Assembly (NCBI GenBank): GCA_965242595.1 | Contig: OZ251464.1 | Coordinates: 744,001-808,000 of the forward strand | From: SP197 sp965242595 | GTDB taxonomy: Bacteria > Pseudomonadota > Alphaproteobacteria > SP197 | DNA: 64,000 nt | Direction: 5' to 3' | Part shown: in pieces, positions 44,406 to 54,700 of the stretch | How the letters are laid out: every line of letters begins with the position of its first letter | Position numbering within the stretch: position 1 is the first letter of the stretch | Made by a program: the position numbers and the translations under genes | The notes under the pieces: generated by a model | What the model was told of the DNA's origin: nothing | The model's database searches: none | The model's input: the letters and a program-made list of their open reading frames with translations, nothing else

Positions 44406-45677
44406 TCACCCGCCAAACCTGTCAATACGAAACGGCGCCACATCCACCCCCGCATCCCGCCCCGCCGCCAGCCGGGCCACGATCCGCCCGGTCACGGCCG
44501 CCAGGCTGAGGCCGACATGCTGGTGCCCGAAGGCGAAGAAAACCCCGCCATGGCGCGGCGAGGCCCCGATCGCCGGCAGATAATCCGGCAGGGTAGGGCG
44601 GCACCCCATCCACGCCACCGCCTGCCCACCGGCAGCCAGCCCGGGATCCGCCAGCATCCGCCGCCCCCGCTCGAAAATGCGCCGCGCCCGCCCCGGCGTC
44701 GGCGGCGCCTCCAGGCCGGCGAACTCCACCGTGCCGCCGATCCGCAGCCCCTCCCGCATCTGCGTCAGGCCGATATGGCTTTCGCCATGGATGATGGGCC
44801 GCTCCAGCCCGCTATCGATGCCCGCCACCTGCATGTGATAGCCGCGCTCGGCTTCCAGCGGCACGCGAAAGCCGGCGTCCGCCGCCAGCCGCCCCGACCG
44901 CGCCCCGCACGCCACCACCAGCGCCTCGCTCCGGATACGCCCCTCCGCCGTCACCACCACCGCCCGCCCGTCGCCGTCGAAGTCCAGCCCCCTTGCCTCG
45001 GCCCGGCGCACCCTGCCCCCGGCCCGGCGAATATCGCCCACAAGCGCCTGCGCCAGCCCGAACGGGCTGATCGTCTGGGCGCTGTCGCGAAAATGCACCC
45101 CGTGCGCGAAACCGCCCGCCAGCCCCGGCTCCAGGGCGGCGATGCCCGCCCCGTCCAGCTCCACCAGATCGGCGCCCAGCCGCCGCAGCAGGTCGCGCTC
45201 GCTGGCGTCGCCCGCAAACCCCGCCTCGCTCTCATAAACCGCCAGGGCGCCGTTGCGCCGGATCAGGCGCCGCGCCGGCGAGCCTTCCACCAGCTCCTGC
45301 CAGGCCGGCACCGTCTCGCGCATCAGCGTCGCCATGGCCAGCGCGCCCTGCCAGCGCCGCCTGGCCGGCGCCGCCCGCGCAAAGCGCGCCAGCCAGGGCA
45401 GCAGGCGCGGCAGATAACGCCAGCGCATCGCCAGCGCATCGCCTCTCCCGGCCAGCATCGCCGGCAGGCTGCGCAGCAGGCGCATCGACGGCAGCGGCAG
45501 CGCCGTCTCCAGCGAACAGATCATGCCCAGATTGCCAGACGACGTCCCCGCCCCCGGCTCGTCGCGGTCGATCACCTCCACCGCAAAGCCGGCCCGCTGC
45601 AAAAAACGCGCGCAGCAGATGCCGACGATGCCGCCGCCCACCACCGTCGCCCGCCGCGCCCGACTCGGCGAACCCAT
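44406..45677 (-). CDS. FAD-dependent D-amino-acid dehydrogenase-like oxidoreductase (DadA type)
   Basis: A 423-residue DAO-family flavoprotein. The FAD-binding VVGGGIVGICCARFLQRAGFAVEVID is at the N-terminus, followed by SSGNLGMI, a substrate-domain core and the C-terminal GCRPTLPDYLPAIG and FAFGHQHVGLSLAAVTG. This fits DadA-type D-amino-acid dehydrogenases, which pass electrons to the respiratory chain. The ATG at 45677 overlaps the stop of the upstream 2-hydroxyacid dehydrogenase (ATGA). A decayed copy of its last 75 bases is found at 42262-42333. Confidence 0.88.
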   Translation of the reverse strand: MGSPSRARRATVVGGGIVGICCARFLQRAGFAVEVIDRDEPGAGTSSGNLGMICSLETALPLPSMRLLRSLPAMLAGRGDALAMRWRYLPRLLPWLARFARAAPARRRWQGALAMATLMRETVPAWQELVEGSPARRLIRRNGALAVYESEAGFAGDASERDLLRRLGADLVELDGAGIAALEPGLAGGFAHGVHFRDSAQTISPFGLAQALVGDIRRAGGRVRRAEARGLDFDGDGRAVVVTAEGRIRSEALVVACGARSGRLAADAGFRVPLEAERGYHMQVAGIDSGLERPIIHGESHIGLTQMREGLRIGGTVEFAGLEAPPTPGRARRIFERGRRMLADPGLAAGGQAVAWMGCRPTLPDYLPAIGASPRHGGVFFAFGHQHVGLSLAAVTGRIVARLAAGRDAGVDVAPFRIDRFGG

Positions 45678-46606
45678 CAATAGCGCCGCTCCACATCCAC
45701 CGCATGGCGCAGCGCCTGCCCGCTTCGCAGGCGCGCATAGTTGTCCGCCACCTGGGCGGCCGAATGTTCCGGCGAGGTGATCGAGGCGATATGCGGCGTC
45801 ACCACCACCTTGGGATGGTCCCAGAACGGATGGCCGGCCCCCATCGGTTCGTCGCGCTGCACATCCAGGGTGGCCCCCGCCAGGCGCCCATCGTCCAGGG
45901 CGGTCAGCAGGTCGGCCTCCACCAGATGGCCGCCGCGCGCCGCATTGATCAGCCAGGCGCCCCGTTTCATGGCATCGAACAACCGCCCATTCAGAATATC
46001 GGCGGTCTCAGCCGTCAGCGGCAGCAGGCACACCAGAATGTCGCACCGCCCCGCCATGGCCGCCAATCCCTCGCGCCCGCTGAAGCAGGAAACCCCCTCC
46101 ATGGCCCGCGCCCGCCGGCTCCAGCCGCAGACGCGATAGCCCATGGCGGCCAGCACCCGCGCCGCCCGCCCGCCGATCTCGCCCAGCCCCAGCACCCCCA
46201 CGGTCACATCGCCCGGCACCGGCACCGCCAGTTCGTCATAGCCGCGCCGCCGCTGCATGGCCCGGTATTCGTCCCAGCGCCGCACCCGCGCCGTCACCGC
46301 CATCACGACATATTCCACCACCTGGGCGGAAATCGAACCATCGATCAGACGCACCACCCGCACACCGGCCGGCAGAACACTGTCGCCGCTGAACAAGTGA
46401 TCGACCCCCGCCCCCAGCATCACCACCGCCTTCAGGCGCGCCAGGCCCGCCAGCGGCGCCAGATCGTCCCACAGCAGCGCCATCTCGATCTCGTCCGCCC
46501 GCCCCGCCTGCGGCCAGACCCGCACATCCAGCTCCGGGTTCTCGCCCAGCAGCGCTTTGCGCCAGCGCGCCGCGATCTCCCCCTCCTCGATCACCAGGAT
46601 CGCCAT
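45677..46606 (-). CDS. D-isomer-specific 2-hydroxyacid dehydrogenase, glyoxylate/hydroxypyruvate reductase A-like
   Basis: A 309-residue NAD(P)-dependent dehydrogenase. Seen are the nucleotide-binding GVLGLGEIGGRAARVL, the catalytic region NAARGGHLVEADLL with TLDVQRDEP, and the C-terminal histidine in VTPHIASITSPE. The pattern and size fit GhrA-type glyoxylate or hydroxypyruvate reductases. The ATG at 46606 (MAILVIEEG) is preferred to an in-frame start 7 codons upstream. Its overlap with the DadA-type gene suggests joint turnover of D-amino acids and the 2-oxo acids formed. Confidence 0.88.
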   Translation of the reverse strand: MAILVIEEGEIAARWRKALLGENPELDVRVWPQAGRADEIEMALLWDDLAPLAGLARLKAVVMLGAGVDHLFSGDSVLPAGVRVVRLIDGSISAQVVEYVVMAVTARVRRWDEYRAMQRRRGYDELAVPVPGDVTVGVLGLGEIGGRAARVLAAMGYRVCGWSRRARAMEGVSCFSGREGLAAMAGRCDILVCLLPLTAETADILNGRLFDAMKRGAWLINAARGGHLVEADLLTALDDGRLAGATLDVQRDEPMGAGHPFWDHPKVVVTPHIASITSPEHSAAQVADNYARLRSGQALRHAVDVERRY

Positions 46607-46689
46607 CGCCCCGCCGCTCCCCCGCATCCCACCGCGATGCTAACCCCCCACCCCCCCAATCGCTACCGCCCCCCAACCCCCCACCCCAC

Positions 46690-46869
46690 CGGGAGCGGCC
46701 CGTCACGACGGCGGCAGGCGCGCATCCATTCCAGCGCAAACCGCTCCCCGGCGGCGCTACCCCGTGCCGGGGGGTGTCGCAGGGGTATGGTGAGGGTGTG
46801 TCGGGGGCGCTCTGCCCCGGACGGGCTGTGACAGCCTTGAAACAGGCTTGCAACGGCCTTGCGACAGCC
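46690..46869 (-). repeat. Dispersed 11-bp-block repeat, copy D
   Basis: In reverse orientation, four 11-base units lie at 46826-46869 (plus-strand forms ctgtgacagcc, ttgaaacaggc, ttgcaacggcc, ttgcgacagcc). The body to the left contains cgtcacgacggcggcagg and gctccccggcggcg, shared with copies E and F. It fills most of the 324-base gap between the 2-hydroxyacid dehydrogenase gene and the first HEPN gene; nothing else is seen there. Confidence 0.78.
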
Positions 46870-46930
46870 GCTATGGGGCGGGCCGCTGCCGCGCCAACAC
46901 GCCCCTGCCCCCGATCCAAGGACATACCCC

Positions 46931-47380
46931 ATGACCCCTCACGGCCTGATGGAAGCCGCCCGCGCCCTGGCGGAACGCCCCACCCAGGAACGGCTCCGCC
47001 GCGCCGTCAGCACCGCCTATTACGCCATGTTCCACGCCCTGGCGGCGATGGCGGCCGACCTGCTCGCAGGCGGGGCACGCCGCCCGGCATGGCACCGCGT
47101 CTATCGTTCCCTGGAGCACGGCCGGGCCAGAAAAGCCTGTCAGCAGGTGCGGACCATGGGGGAGTTCCCGGCGGACATCCGCGAGTTCGCCAGGGTGTTC
47201 GTTATCCTGCAGGAGGCGCGGCAGCAAGCGGACTATGCTCTGGATGGGAAGGACTATGAGGCATCCGTCGTTCAGGAACACATTGTCTCCGTGGAGCGGA
47301 CCATCGCCCGCTTCGAACATGTGGACGCAGATTCCAGGCGCAATTTCGTCCTTCATGTGCTATTCAGGCAACGAACATGA
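46931..47380 (+). CDS. HEPN-domain protein, copy 1
   Basis: A 149-residue HEPN-fold protein of the UPF0332-like type. The signature RRAVSTAYYAMFHALAAMAAD is at 23-43 and a C-terminal R137-x4-H142 motif (RNFVLH) matches the RNase-type R-x4-6-H pattern of HEPN toxins. A second gene of about 100 residues follows 12 bases later. HEPN proteins are often toxins paired with a nucleotidyltransferase antitoxin, but the partner here shows no such motif. The pair is duplicated at 47773-48543. Copy D of the dispersed repeat lies just upstream. Confidence 0.75.
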   Translation: MTPHGLMEAARALAERPTQERLRRAVSTAYYAMFHALAAMAADLLAGGARRPAWHRVYRSLEHGRARKACQQVRTMGEFPADIREFARVFVILQEARQQADYALDGKDYEASVVQEHIVSVERTIARFEHVDADSRRNFVLHVLFRQRT

Positions 47381-47392
47381 CAGGAGGCTGCG

Positions 47393-47692
47393 ATGGACGA
47401 GCAGCGGGTGCGGCAGATCGTGGAGGCGGCGTTCAAGGCCCGTTTCAGCGACATCGATATCGTCACCATCGAAATCGATCCCGGCGGCTTCAACCTGGAC
47501 GGCGAACCCCTGGTGGATGTGCGGGTCGTCTATGACGCCGAGCTCGAGCAGCTGCTCCGCGGAAACCCCATGGAAGTGCGCTCGGAGATCATCGAGAAGC
47601 TATGGGACGAGCCGGAGGATTCTCCGGTGTGGCCGCAAATCCACTTCGTCACCAAGTCCGATATCGACCGGCGCAAGCAGGCGGCGGCCTAG
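47393..47692 (+). CDS. Unknown small partner of HEPN protein, copy 1
   Basis: A 99-residue acidic protein, not recognised. The N-terminal helix VRQIVEAAFKARFSDIDIV is followed by a strand pair around GEPLVDVRVVYDAELEQLL, then a helix and the conserved-looking EPEDSPVWPQIHFVTKSD. No nucleotidyltransferase motif (GS followed by DxD) is seen, so it is not an obvious MNT antitoxin. Fixed position after the HEPN gene in two copies, and a third copy at 58286, argue for a functional partner, perhaps an antitoxin. Confidence 0.7.
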   Translation: MDEQRVRQIVEAAFKARFSDIDIVTIEIDPGGFNLDGEPLVDVRVVYDAELEQLLRGNPMEVRSEIIEKLWDEPEDSPVWPQIHFVTKSDIDRRKQAAA

Positions 47693-47772
47693 CCCCCCCA
47701 ACCCACAACCCCACCCAACGCGCCGCCCCGGCCGCGCCAACACGCCCCTGCCCCCCAGCCTGAGGACACTCC

Positions 47773-48222
47773 ATGACCCCTCACGGTCTGATGGAAGCCG
47801 CCCGCGCCCTGGCGGAACGCCCCACCCAGGAACGGCTCCGCCGCGCCATCAGCACCGCCTATTACGCCATGTTCCACACCCTGGCGGCGACGGTGGCCGA
47901 CCTGCTCGCGGGCGGGGCGCGCCGCCCGGCATGGCACCGCGTCCATCGTTCCCTGGAGCACGGCCGGGCCAGGAACGCCTGTCGGCAGGGGCGGGCCATG
48001 GGGGAGTTTCCCGCGGACATCCGCGAGTTTGCCAGGGTGTTCGTCGTCTCGCAGACCGAGCGGCAGCAGGCGGACTATGCACTGGACGGGAAGGACTATG
48101 AGGCGTCCGTCGTTCTGGAACACATCGTCTCCGTGGAGCAGGCCATCGCCCGCTTTGAACATGTGGACGCAGATTCCAGGCGCAATTTCGTCCTCCATGT
48201 GCTATTCAAACAACGGACATAG
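47773..48222 (+). CDS. HEPN-domain protein, copy 2
   Basis: A 149-residue near-identical paralogue of the product of 46931-47380. The differences are few, including A26 to I, VYRS to VHRS and ILQEA to VSQTE, and both the STAYYAMFH and the RNFVLH motifs are kept. The duplication includes about 60 bases before the ATG (cgccaacacgcccctgcccc). It is again followed by a small partner gene after 12 bases. Confidence 0.75.
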   Translation: MTPHGLMEAARALAERPTQERLRRAISTAYYAMFHTLAATVADLLAGGARRPAWHRVHRSLEHGRARNACRQGRAMGEFPADIREFARVFVVSQTERQQADYALDGKDYEASVVLEHIVSVEQAIARFEHVDADSRRNFVLHVLFKQRT

Positions 48223-48234
48223 CAGGAGGCTGCG

Positions 48235-48543
48235 ATGACCGAGCAGCAGGCGCGGCAGATCGTGGAGGCAGCGTTCAAGGCGCGCTTCGACGACATCGAT
48301 ATCGTTGACATCGAAATCGAGCCCGGCTTCGACTTTTATGACGAACCCCTGCTGAATGTGTGGATCGCCTATGACGCCGAGGTCGAGCAGCTGCTCCGCG
48401 GAGACCATATGGGGGTGCGCTCGGAGATCATCGATAAGCTGTGGTACGAGCGGGAGGACTCTTCTCCGGTGTGGCCGCAGGTCCACTTCGTCGCCAGGTC
48501 CGACTTCGACCGGCGCAAGCAGATGGAGGAGGCGGCGGCCTAG
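48235..48543 (+). CDS. Unknown small partner of HEPN protein, copy 2
   Basis: A 102-residue paralogue of the product of 47393-47692. The start (RQIVEAAFKARFDDIDIVDI) and end (SPVWPQVHFVARSD) are conserved, while the middle has diverged (EPGFDFYDEPLLNVWIAYDAEVEQLLRGD). This faster change compared with the HEPN copies would fit a specificity-determining partner. Copy E of the dispersed repeat begins about 40 bases after the stop. Confidence 0.7.
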   Translation: MTEQQARQIVEAAFKARFDDIDIVDIEIEPGFDFYDEPLLNVWIAYDAEVEQLLRGDHMGVRSEIIDKLWYEREDSSPVWPQVHFVARSDFDRRKQMEEAAA

Positions 48544-48579
48544 CCCCCTCAACCCACAACCCCACCCAACGCCCCGCCC

Positions 48580-48739
48580 CGCGTCACGACGGCGGCAGGC
48601 GCGCATCCGCTCCAGCGCAACCCGCTCCCCGGCGGCGCCACCCCGTGCCGTGGGGGTGCCGCAGGGGTGTCGTGGAGGTGTTGCGTGGACACAGGCTGCA
48701 ACAGGCCCGCGACAGCCCTGCGGCCGCTCCGTGACAGCC
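48580..48739 (-). repeat. Dispersed 11-bp-block repeat, copy E
   Basis: Four 11-base units lie at 48696-48739 (plus-strand forms ctgcaacaggc, ccgcgacagcc, ctgcggccgct, ccgtgacagcc). The body to the left has cgtcacgacggcggcagg and gctccccggcggcg. It fills the gap between the second HEPN pair and the 3' end of the autotransporter gene. Confidence 0.78.
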
Positions 48740-48773
48740 GCCCCGCCGGTGGGCCGCCCCCGCCCGCCCCCGC

Positions 48774-51700
48774 TCAGAACCGGATCGCGAGGCTCAGCCC
48801 CCCGGCCAGCGCGTTGTTATCCACCCCACCCGCCGTGTAGGCGGCGCTGGCTTGCAGGCTGTAATGGTCCTCGCCCCAGCTATGGGCGGCGTTCAGGCCG
48901 AAGCGGACGCTGGGGGCCTTGGACGACGCCTTCAGACGCGCCCCGCCGAACCTCGCCTCCGTCTCCTCCGAGAACTCCTGCCTGGCGTCCATGGACGCGC
49001 CCAGCGCCAGACCGCCCGCCATCCGCGTCGCCACCCCTAAGCCCAGGCTGCCCATCAGGCTGCTGGCATCCTCCAGCGACACCCGCGCCTCGGTCGAGCG
49101 CGAGTCGATGAAGGTGTCCAGCGTCACCTCCTGCCAGGCCACGCCTGCGCGCGGCGTCACCGTCATGGCCTCGCCCACCGCCCCCCCGCCTATCTCTATG
49201 GGCCGCCCGGCCTCCAGCGCCAGGGCATAGCCCTCGCCCTTGGCCTTGTCCTTCAGCAGCCTGCCCGTGCCCGAGGTGATGCGCACATCGAACCAGGTCG
49301 CCTGGGCCTGGGCGTCGAGATAAAAGCCCCCGGCCATGGCGGTGGCGCTCATGCCCACGCCCATGCCAGAAAACGCGATCTTGCCGCCCTGCCAGGCCAG
49401 CTCGGCCGCGCCGTCCAGCCCGTGCATGGAGATGCCGAAGCGCCCGCTCTCGCCCAGCGCCAGGTCGATGCCCGCACGCACGCCGCTGCGGTTCCAGTCG
49501 TAGATCGCATCCGGGCGGGTGGCGCTGTCCGCCTTCCAGTCGCCCCGCGCAGTCTCCAGCCGCGCCCAGCCGCCATGCAGGTTGCGGGCCGCCGCCATCC
49601 GCTCGCCATAGGAGGGCAGGCGGTTCATGGTCAGCAGCACCGAGGGCAGCGCCTCATAGAGGCGGCAGCGTTTGTCCGAAGCCAGGTCGCAGTCCATCTG
49701 CATCGGCGTGGCCGGTTGCTGCGGCTGCGTCGGCTGTTGCGGCTGCGTCGGCTGCTGTGGTTGCGTCGGCTGTTGCGGTTGCGTCGGCTGCTGCGGCTGT
49801 GTCGGCTGCTGTGGCTGCGTCGGCTGCTGTGGCTGCGTCGGCTGCTGCGGTTGCGTCGGCTGCTGCGGTTGCGTCGGGTCCGGGTCCACCGGCTCCACCA
49901 CCGGCTCAGGCGCCACCGGTTCCGGCGCCACCGGCCCCGGCTCCGGCTCCACCCCCGGCCGCCGCTCGAAGCCGGCCGGCACCGCCGGCACGATCAGCCG
50001 CCCGTCGCTGCCCAGCAGCGCCAGACGGGTCTCGCCGGTGGTGCCCTCGTCGTCCGTCAGCGCATAGCGGGCCCGGCTGCCGCTGGGGAGGGAGAAGCTG
50101 CCCACCCGGTCGCTGGCATCCTGGTAATCCTCCCGGTAGGGCCCCGTCACCCCCGGCGTCGGCCCCACCGGCACCCCCACCAGCAGGGTGACGGCGCCGC
50201 CATCGGCCAGGATGGAGCGGGTGGCGCCGCCCGCGTCCACCCGGCCACTAACGCCGATGGTCACGCTGCCGCCCCCGGTGATGTGCAGCGCCGCCGCGGC
50301 GCCCTCGCTGCCCACCACCCGGCCCCTCACGACCACGGCGGTCATGCCCCCATCGGCCCTGATGGCGGTGGCGGCGCCGTTGGCGCTCACACTGCCGCCA
50401 GCGCCGATGGTCACGCTGCCGCCCCCGGTCATGCGCAGCGCCGCCGCGGCGCCCTCGCTGCCCGTCACCCGGCCGTCAATGGTCATCACCGCGTGCCCGG
50501 GGTCGTTCACCAGGATCGCGGGCTGCCCGGTGCCGGCCACCAGCGCGCCGTTCTCGCCCACGGTCAGCGTGCCGCCCCCCACCAGATGCACGGCCGCATC
50601 CGTCCCGCCCGTCACCGTGCCGTTCACCGTCACGGTCTGCTTGCGCATGTCGGCGGCGGTTCCGGCCCCGCCGCCATGGGCCACCCAGATGCCGGCCCGG
50701 GCGCCGGTCACGGTGGTTCCGGCGGCGACGGTGACGGAGATGGCGCCGTTGTTCTCGTTGGCGGTCGCGTAATAGGCCCGGATGCCGTCCCCGCGCGCGG
50801 CTGTGAGGGAACCGCCCCGCACATTCACGCGGATGTTGCCGACATTGTAGCGGTTCAGCAGCGCGTTCACCGCGTTCCGGTAGGCGGTCGAGAACGCCGC
50901 ATCCGCATCGGCCAGCGCGGTGGCGAGGCCGGTGCTGTCGCCCATCGCCAGCGCCGCCAGCACCGCCTTCTCCTTCTCGGAGAGGCCCTGGCCCAGAATG
51001 TCGCGCAGCAGGGCGCGCGTGGCGGCGTTGCCCGTGCGCAGATAGGTTCTGATCTGGACGTCGGTCAGGGCGGTCACGCTCGTGGCGCCGATGGCGGTGA
51101 GGAGGGCGGATGGCACCTCGATCTCGTCGTTCATCAGCGCCGCCTTGAACTGGGCGATATAGGCGTTGTCGGCGGCGGTGGCAGTGGCCGGCACGGCCGT
51201 CATCTGCTGCGCGCTGGTCGTGATCGCGCTCGGATAGTCGCCCAGGGCCACCGCCTCCACCACGTCGCGCCACGACATGGCAACCGCCTCGATGCCCGCC
51301 GCGCCGCCATAAACGCCGCCGCTGCCCTCATTGGCCGCCGCCTCCTGGTCGAAGGTCAGCACCTCTCCCGCGTTCGCCGCCTGGAAGCGGCCGTTGTCGT
51401 TGGCCGCGGTTCCCGTCCTCCCGCCGCCGTCCCAGGAGATGTCGAGCAGCGGCTGGGCCGCGCGCGTCGGCACCGTCGCGGCCGTGGTGCCGGACGCCAC
51501 CTCGACCACCATGCCCGAGCGCCCCGCAGAAAGCGCCCCGCCGGAATGTCCGACGATGACCTGGCCGGTCGCCGACGACGCGATCACCACCATGCCATCG
51601 ATCGCCGCCGTCAGCGCCCCGCCGCCATGGGTGACGGTGACCTCGTCGGTCGCCGCCGCCGCGTTGACGAACATGCCATCGGCACCCGCCGTCAACGCCC

Positions 51701-54700
51701 CGCCGGTATGGCTGACGCTGACATCGCTGGTCGTCGATGGCGCGATGACGAATATGCCCGTCTTCCCCGCCGTCAGCGCCCCGCCGCTATGGGCGACGGT
51801 GACCTCGCCGGTCGCCATCGGCGCGTCGATGGAGATGCCATCGGCCCCCGCCCCCAGCGCCCCCGCAAGGGTGACGCCGATGTCGCCGGTCGCCACCGGC
51901 GCGTCGATGGAAATGCCCGTGCCCTCGGACCCCGCCGTCAGCGCCCCGCCGGAATGGCTGACGGTGACGTCGCCAGCCGCCAATGGCGTGTCGATGGAGA
52001 TGCCCGTGCCCCCCGCCGTCAGCGGCCCGCCGGAATGGGCGACGCCGATGTCGCCGGTCGCCACCGGCGCGTCGATGGAGACGCCCGTGGTCCCCGCCGT
52101 CAGACCCCCCGCAAGGGTGACGGTGATGTCGCCGGCCGCCTCCGGCGTGGCGATGGAGACGCCCATGCCCATGGCCCCCGCCGTCAGCGGGCCGCCGGAA
52201 TGGGTGACGCCGATGTCGCCGGCCGCCACCGGCGCGGTGATGGAGATGCCCGTGCCTCCCGCCGAAAGCGGGCCGCCGGTATGGGTGACGGTGATGTCGC
52301 CGGTCGTCATCGGCGTGGCGATGGGGATGCCCGTGGTCCCCGCCGTCAGACCCCCCGCAAGGGTGACGGTGACGGCGCCGGTCGCCAGCGGCGCGCCGAT
52401 GGCGATGCCCGCGGCCCCGGCCGAAAGCGCCCCAAGGGTAAGGGAGATGTCGCCGGTCGCCATCGGCGTGTCGATGAAGATGCCCCTGGCCCCCGCAGAA
52501 ATCGCCCCATGGGTGACGGTGACGGCGGCGGTGGACGACGATGCGATGTGGATGCCATCCCCCGTCGCCCCCACAACAGAGCCGCTGCTGGTGAACGCCA
52601 CCTCCCTGGCCCCGAAATCGGCCAGGATGCCGGTGGTGGCGCCGTTGGCGTCCACACGGCCGCCAGCGCCCATGGTCACGCTGGTGACCTGGATGGCCCG
52701 CACCGCCTCATCGGCGCCGGCGGCGCCGGTCACACTGCCGTTGATGGTGAGCTCCGAGGTCCGGGGGCCGGGCAGCAGGATGGCGGGCTGGCCGGCCCCG
52801 GCCACCACCGCGCCCCCCGCGCCCACCGTCAGCGTGCCGCCCCCCACCAGGTGCACGGCCGCGCCCGTCCCGCCCGTCACCCTGCCGTTCACGGTCACGG
52901 TCTGCTTCAGGATGTCGTCGGCGGTGCCGGCCATGCGCTCGTTCAGCCCGGCATTGGCGACCCAGATGCCGGACTTGGCCCCGCGCACGCTGGCGCCGCT
53001 GGCAACGGTGACTTCGATCACGCCGTTGCTCGTGTTGGAGGTGGCGAAATAGGCCCGGATGCCGTCGCCGCGCTGGGCCGTGAGGGAGCCGCTATGCACA
53101 TTGACGCGAATGTTGCCGACATTGTAGCGGTTCAGCAGCGCCCGCACTTCGGCCTTGTAGTCGGCGGAGAACGCCGCGGCGGTGTCGTCCAGCGCGGTGG
53201 TCAGCGCGGTGCTGTCGCCATCCACCAGCGCCGCCAGCACCGCCTTCTCCTTGTCCGAAAGGCCATAGCCCAGAATATCGCGCAGCAGGGTTCTGCGCCC
53301 GGCGTTGTCCACGCGCAGGAAGGCCACGAGCTGGGCGTCGGTCAGCTGGCTGGCCGCGCTGGTGGCGCTGGTGCCGATGGCGGTAAGGAGCGCCTGCGCC
53401 ACCGAGATCTCCGCGTTCTCCAGCGCCGCCCGGAACTGCTTGACATGGGCGTTGTCGCTGACGGTGGCGCCCGTCGGCACGGCCGTCGTCTGCTGTGCGG
53501 TGGTCGTGATCGCGGCCACGTAGTCGCCCAGGGCCACCTGCGCCACCACGTCGCGCCACGACAGGGCCGAGACCTCGATGCCCGCCGCCCCGCCATAAAC
53601 GCCACCGCTGCCCCCGTTGGCCTCCGCCTCCCGGTCGAAGGTCAGCACCTGCCGGGCGCCCGCATTCCCCGCGCCCACCGTCGCAAAGCGGCCGTCATCG
53701 TTGGCCGCCGTCCCGGTCCTCCCCACCGCGCTCGCCCCGGACGCGGCGGTGCCGCCCCAGGCGATGTCGATCAGCGGCTGCGGGGCCGTCGCCGCCCGCG
53801 GCGTCACCGTCGCGGCGGTGGCGCTGGACGCCACCTGGACCACGATCCCCGAACGCCCCGCCGAAAGCGCCCCGGCGGAATGGGTCACCGACACGGTGCC
53901 CGTGGTCGCAGGCGTCAGGATCTCGTCGATCCAGATGGCGTTCACCCCCGCCGTGATGGCCCCGCTGTTGTCAACCGTCATAGCGCCCGTCCCATCGGGC
54001 CGCTCGATCCGAATGCCGTCCCCTTCCTGCGAAACGATGGCGCCAGAGTTGGTGAGCTCGAAGTCGTCCGCCACGTTCCCCGTCGTCGCCGTGGGCCTGT
54101 AGGCGTAGAGGGCGTGGTTCTTCGAGCTGAGGGCGCCTTCGTTGATGATCGTGACGTCGCCGCTATTGGCGGCGTAGGTTCTTCCATCGCCGAAGGTGAC
54201 GCCCTCCGCCAGATAGATGGCGTGCCCCATGTGCCGCGCCGCGTCCCCCGTCACCGTGATGGCGCCGCGGTTGGTGAGTTCGATAGCGCCGCCGGAGAGC
54301 TTCTTGAGGCGGATGCCGTACTCGGACGCCGTGATGGCACCGGAGTTCGTAAGCGTGACCGCCTGGGCGCTCTGGTTGTCCCAATACTCGAAGTCGAACT
54401 GGATGCCCCGCCTGACCGTCTGCCCATCCACCGCCTTGATGTCCCCGCTGTTGTCGAGTGTCATGCCCCCGGCGCCCCAGCTTTGCATCAGGATGCCGAC
54501 ATAGGGGCCCCCCAGCGTGATGTCGCCACTGTTGTTGACGGTCAGCGAGCCGGTGAGTTGGGTTCCACCGATGTACCCGAGGATGCCGTGCGGCAGGTTG
54601 TCGCGGTATTGATTGTAGTTGGCGGAGGTGGCGCCGGCGTTGCCCACGCCCGAGAAGATGGCGCCGCGGTTGGTGACGGTGGTATCTTCGTTGGTGCCCC

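Noticed and set aside
47393..47692. MNT-type nucleotidyltransferase antitoxin as the HEPN partner
   Set aside because: The GS followed by DxD signature and the family length are not present.
49714..49875. Regular 18-bp repeats as a CRISPR or iteron array
   Set aside because: They are in-frame codons for TQPQQP inside a recognisable protein and lack spacers.
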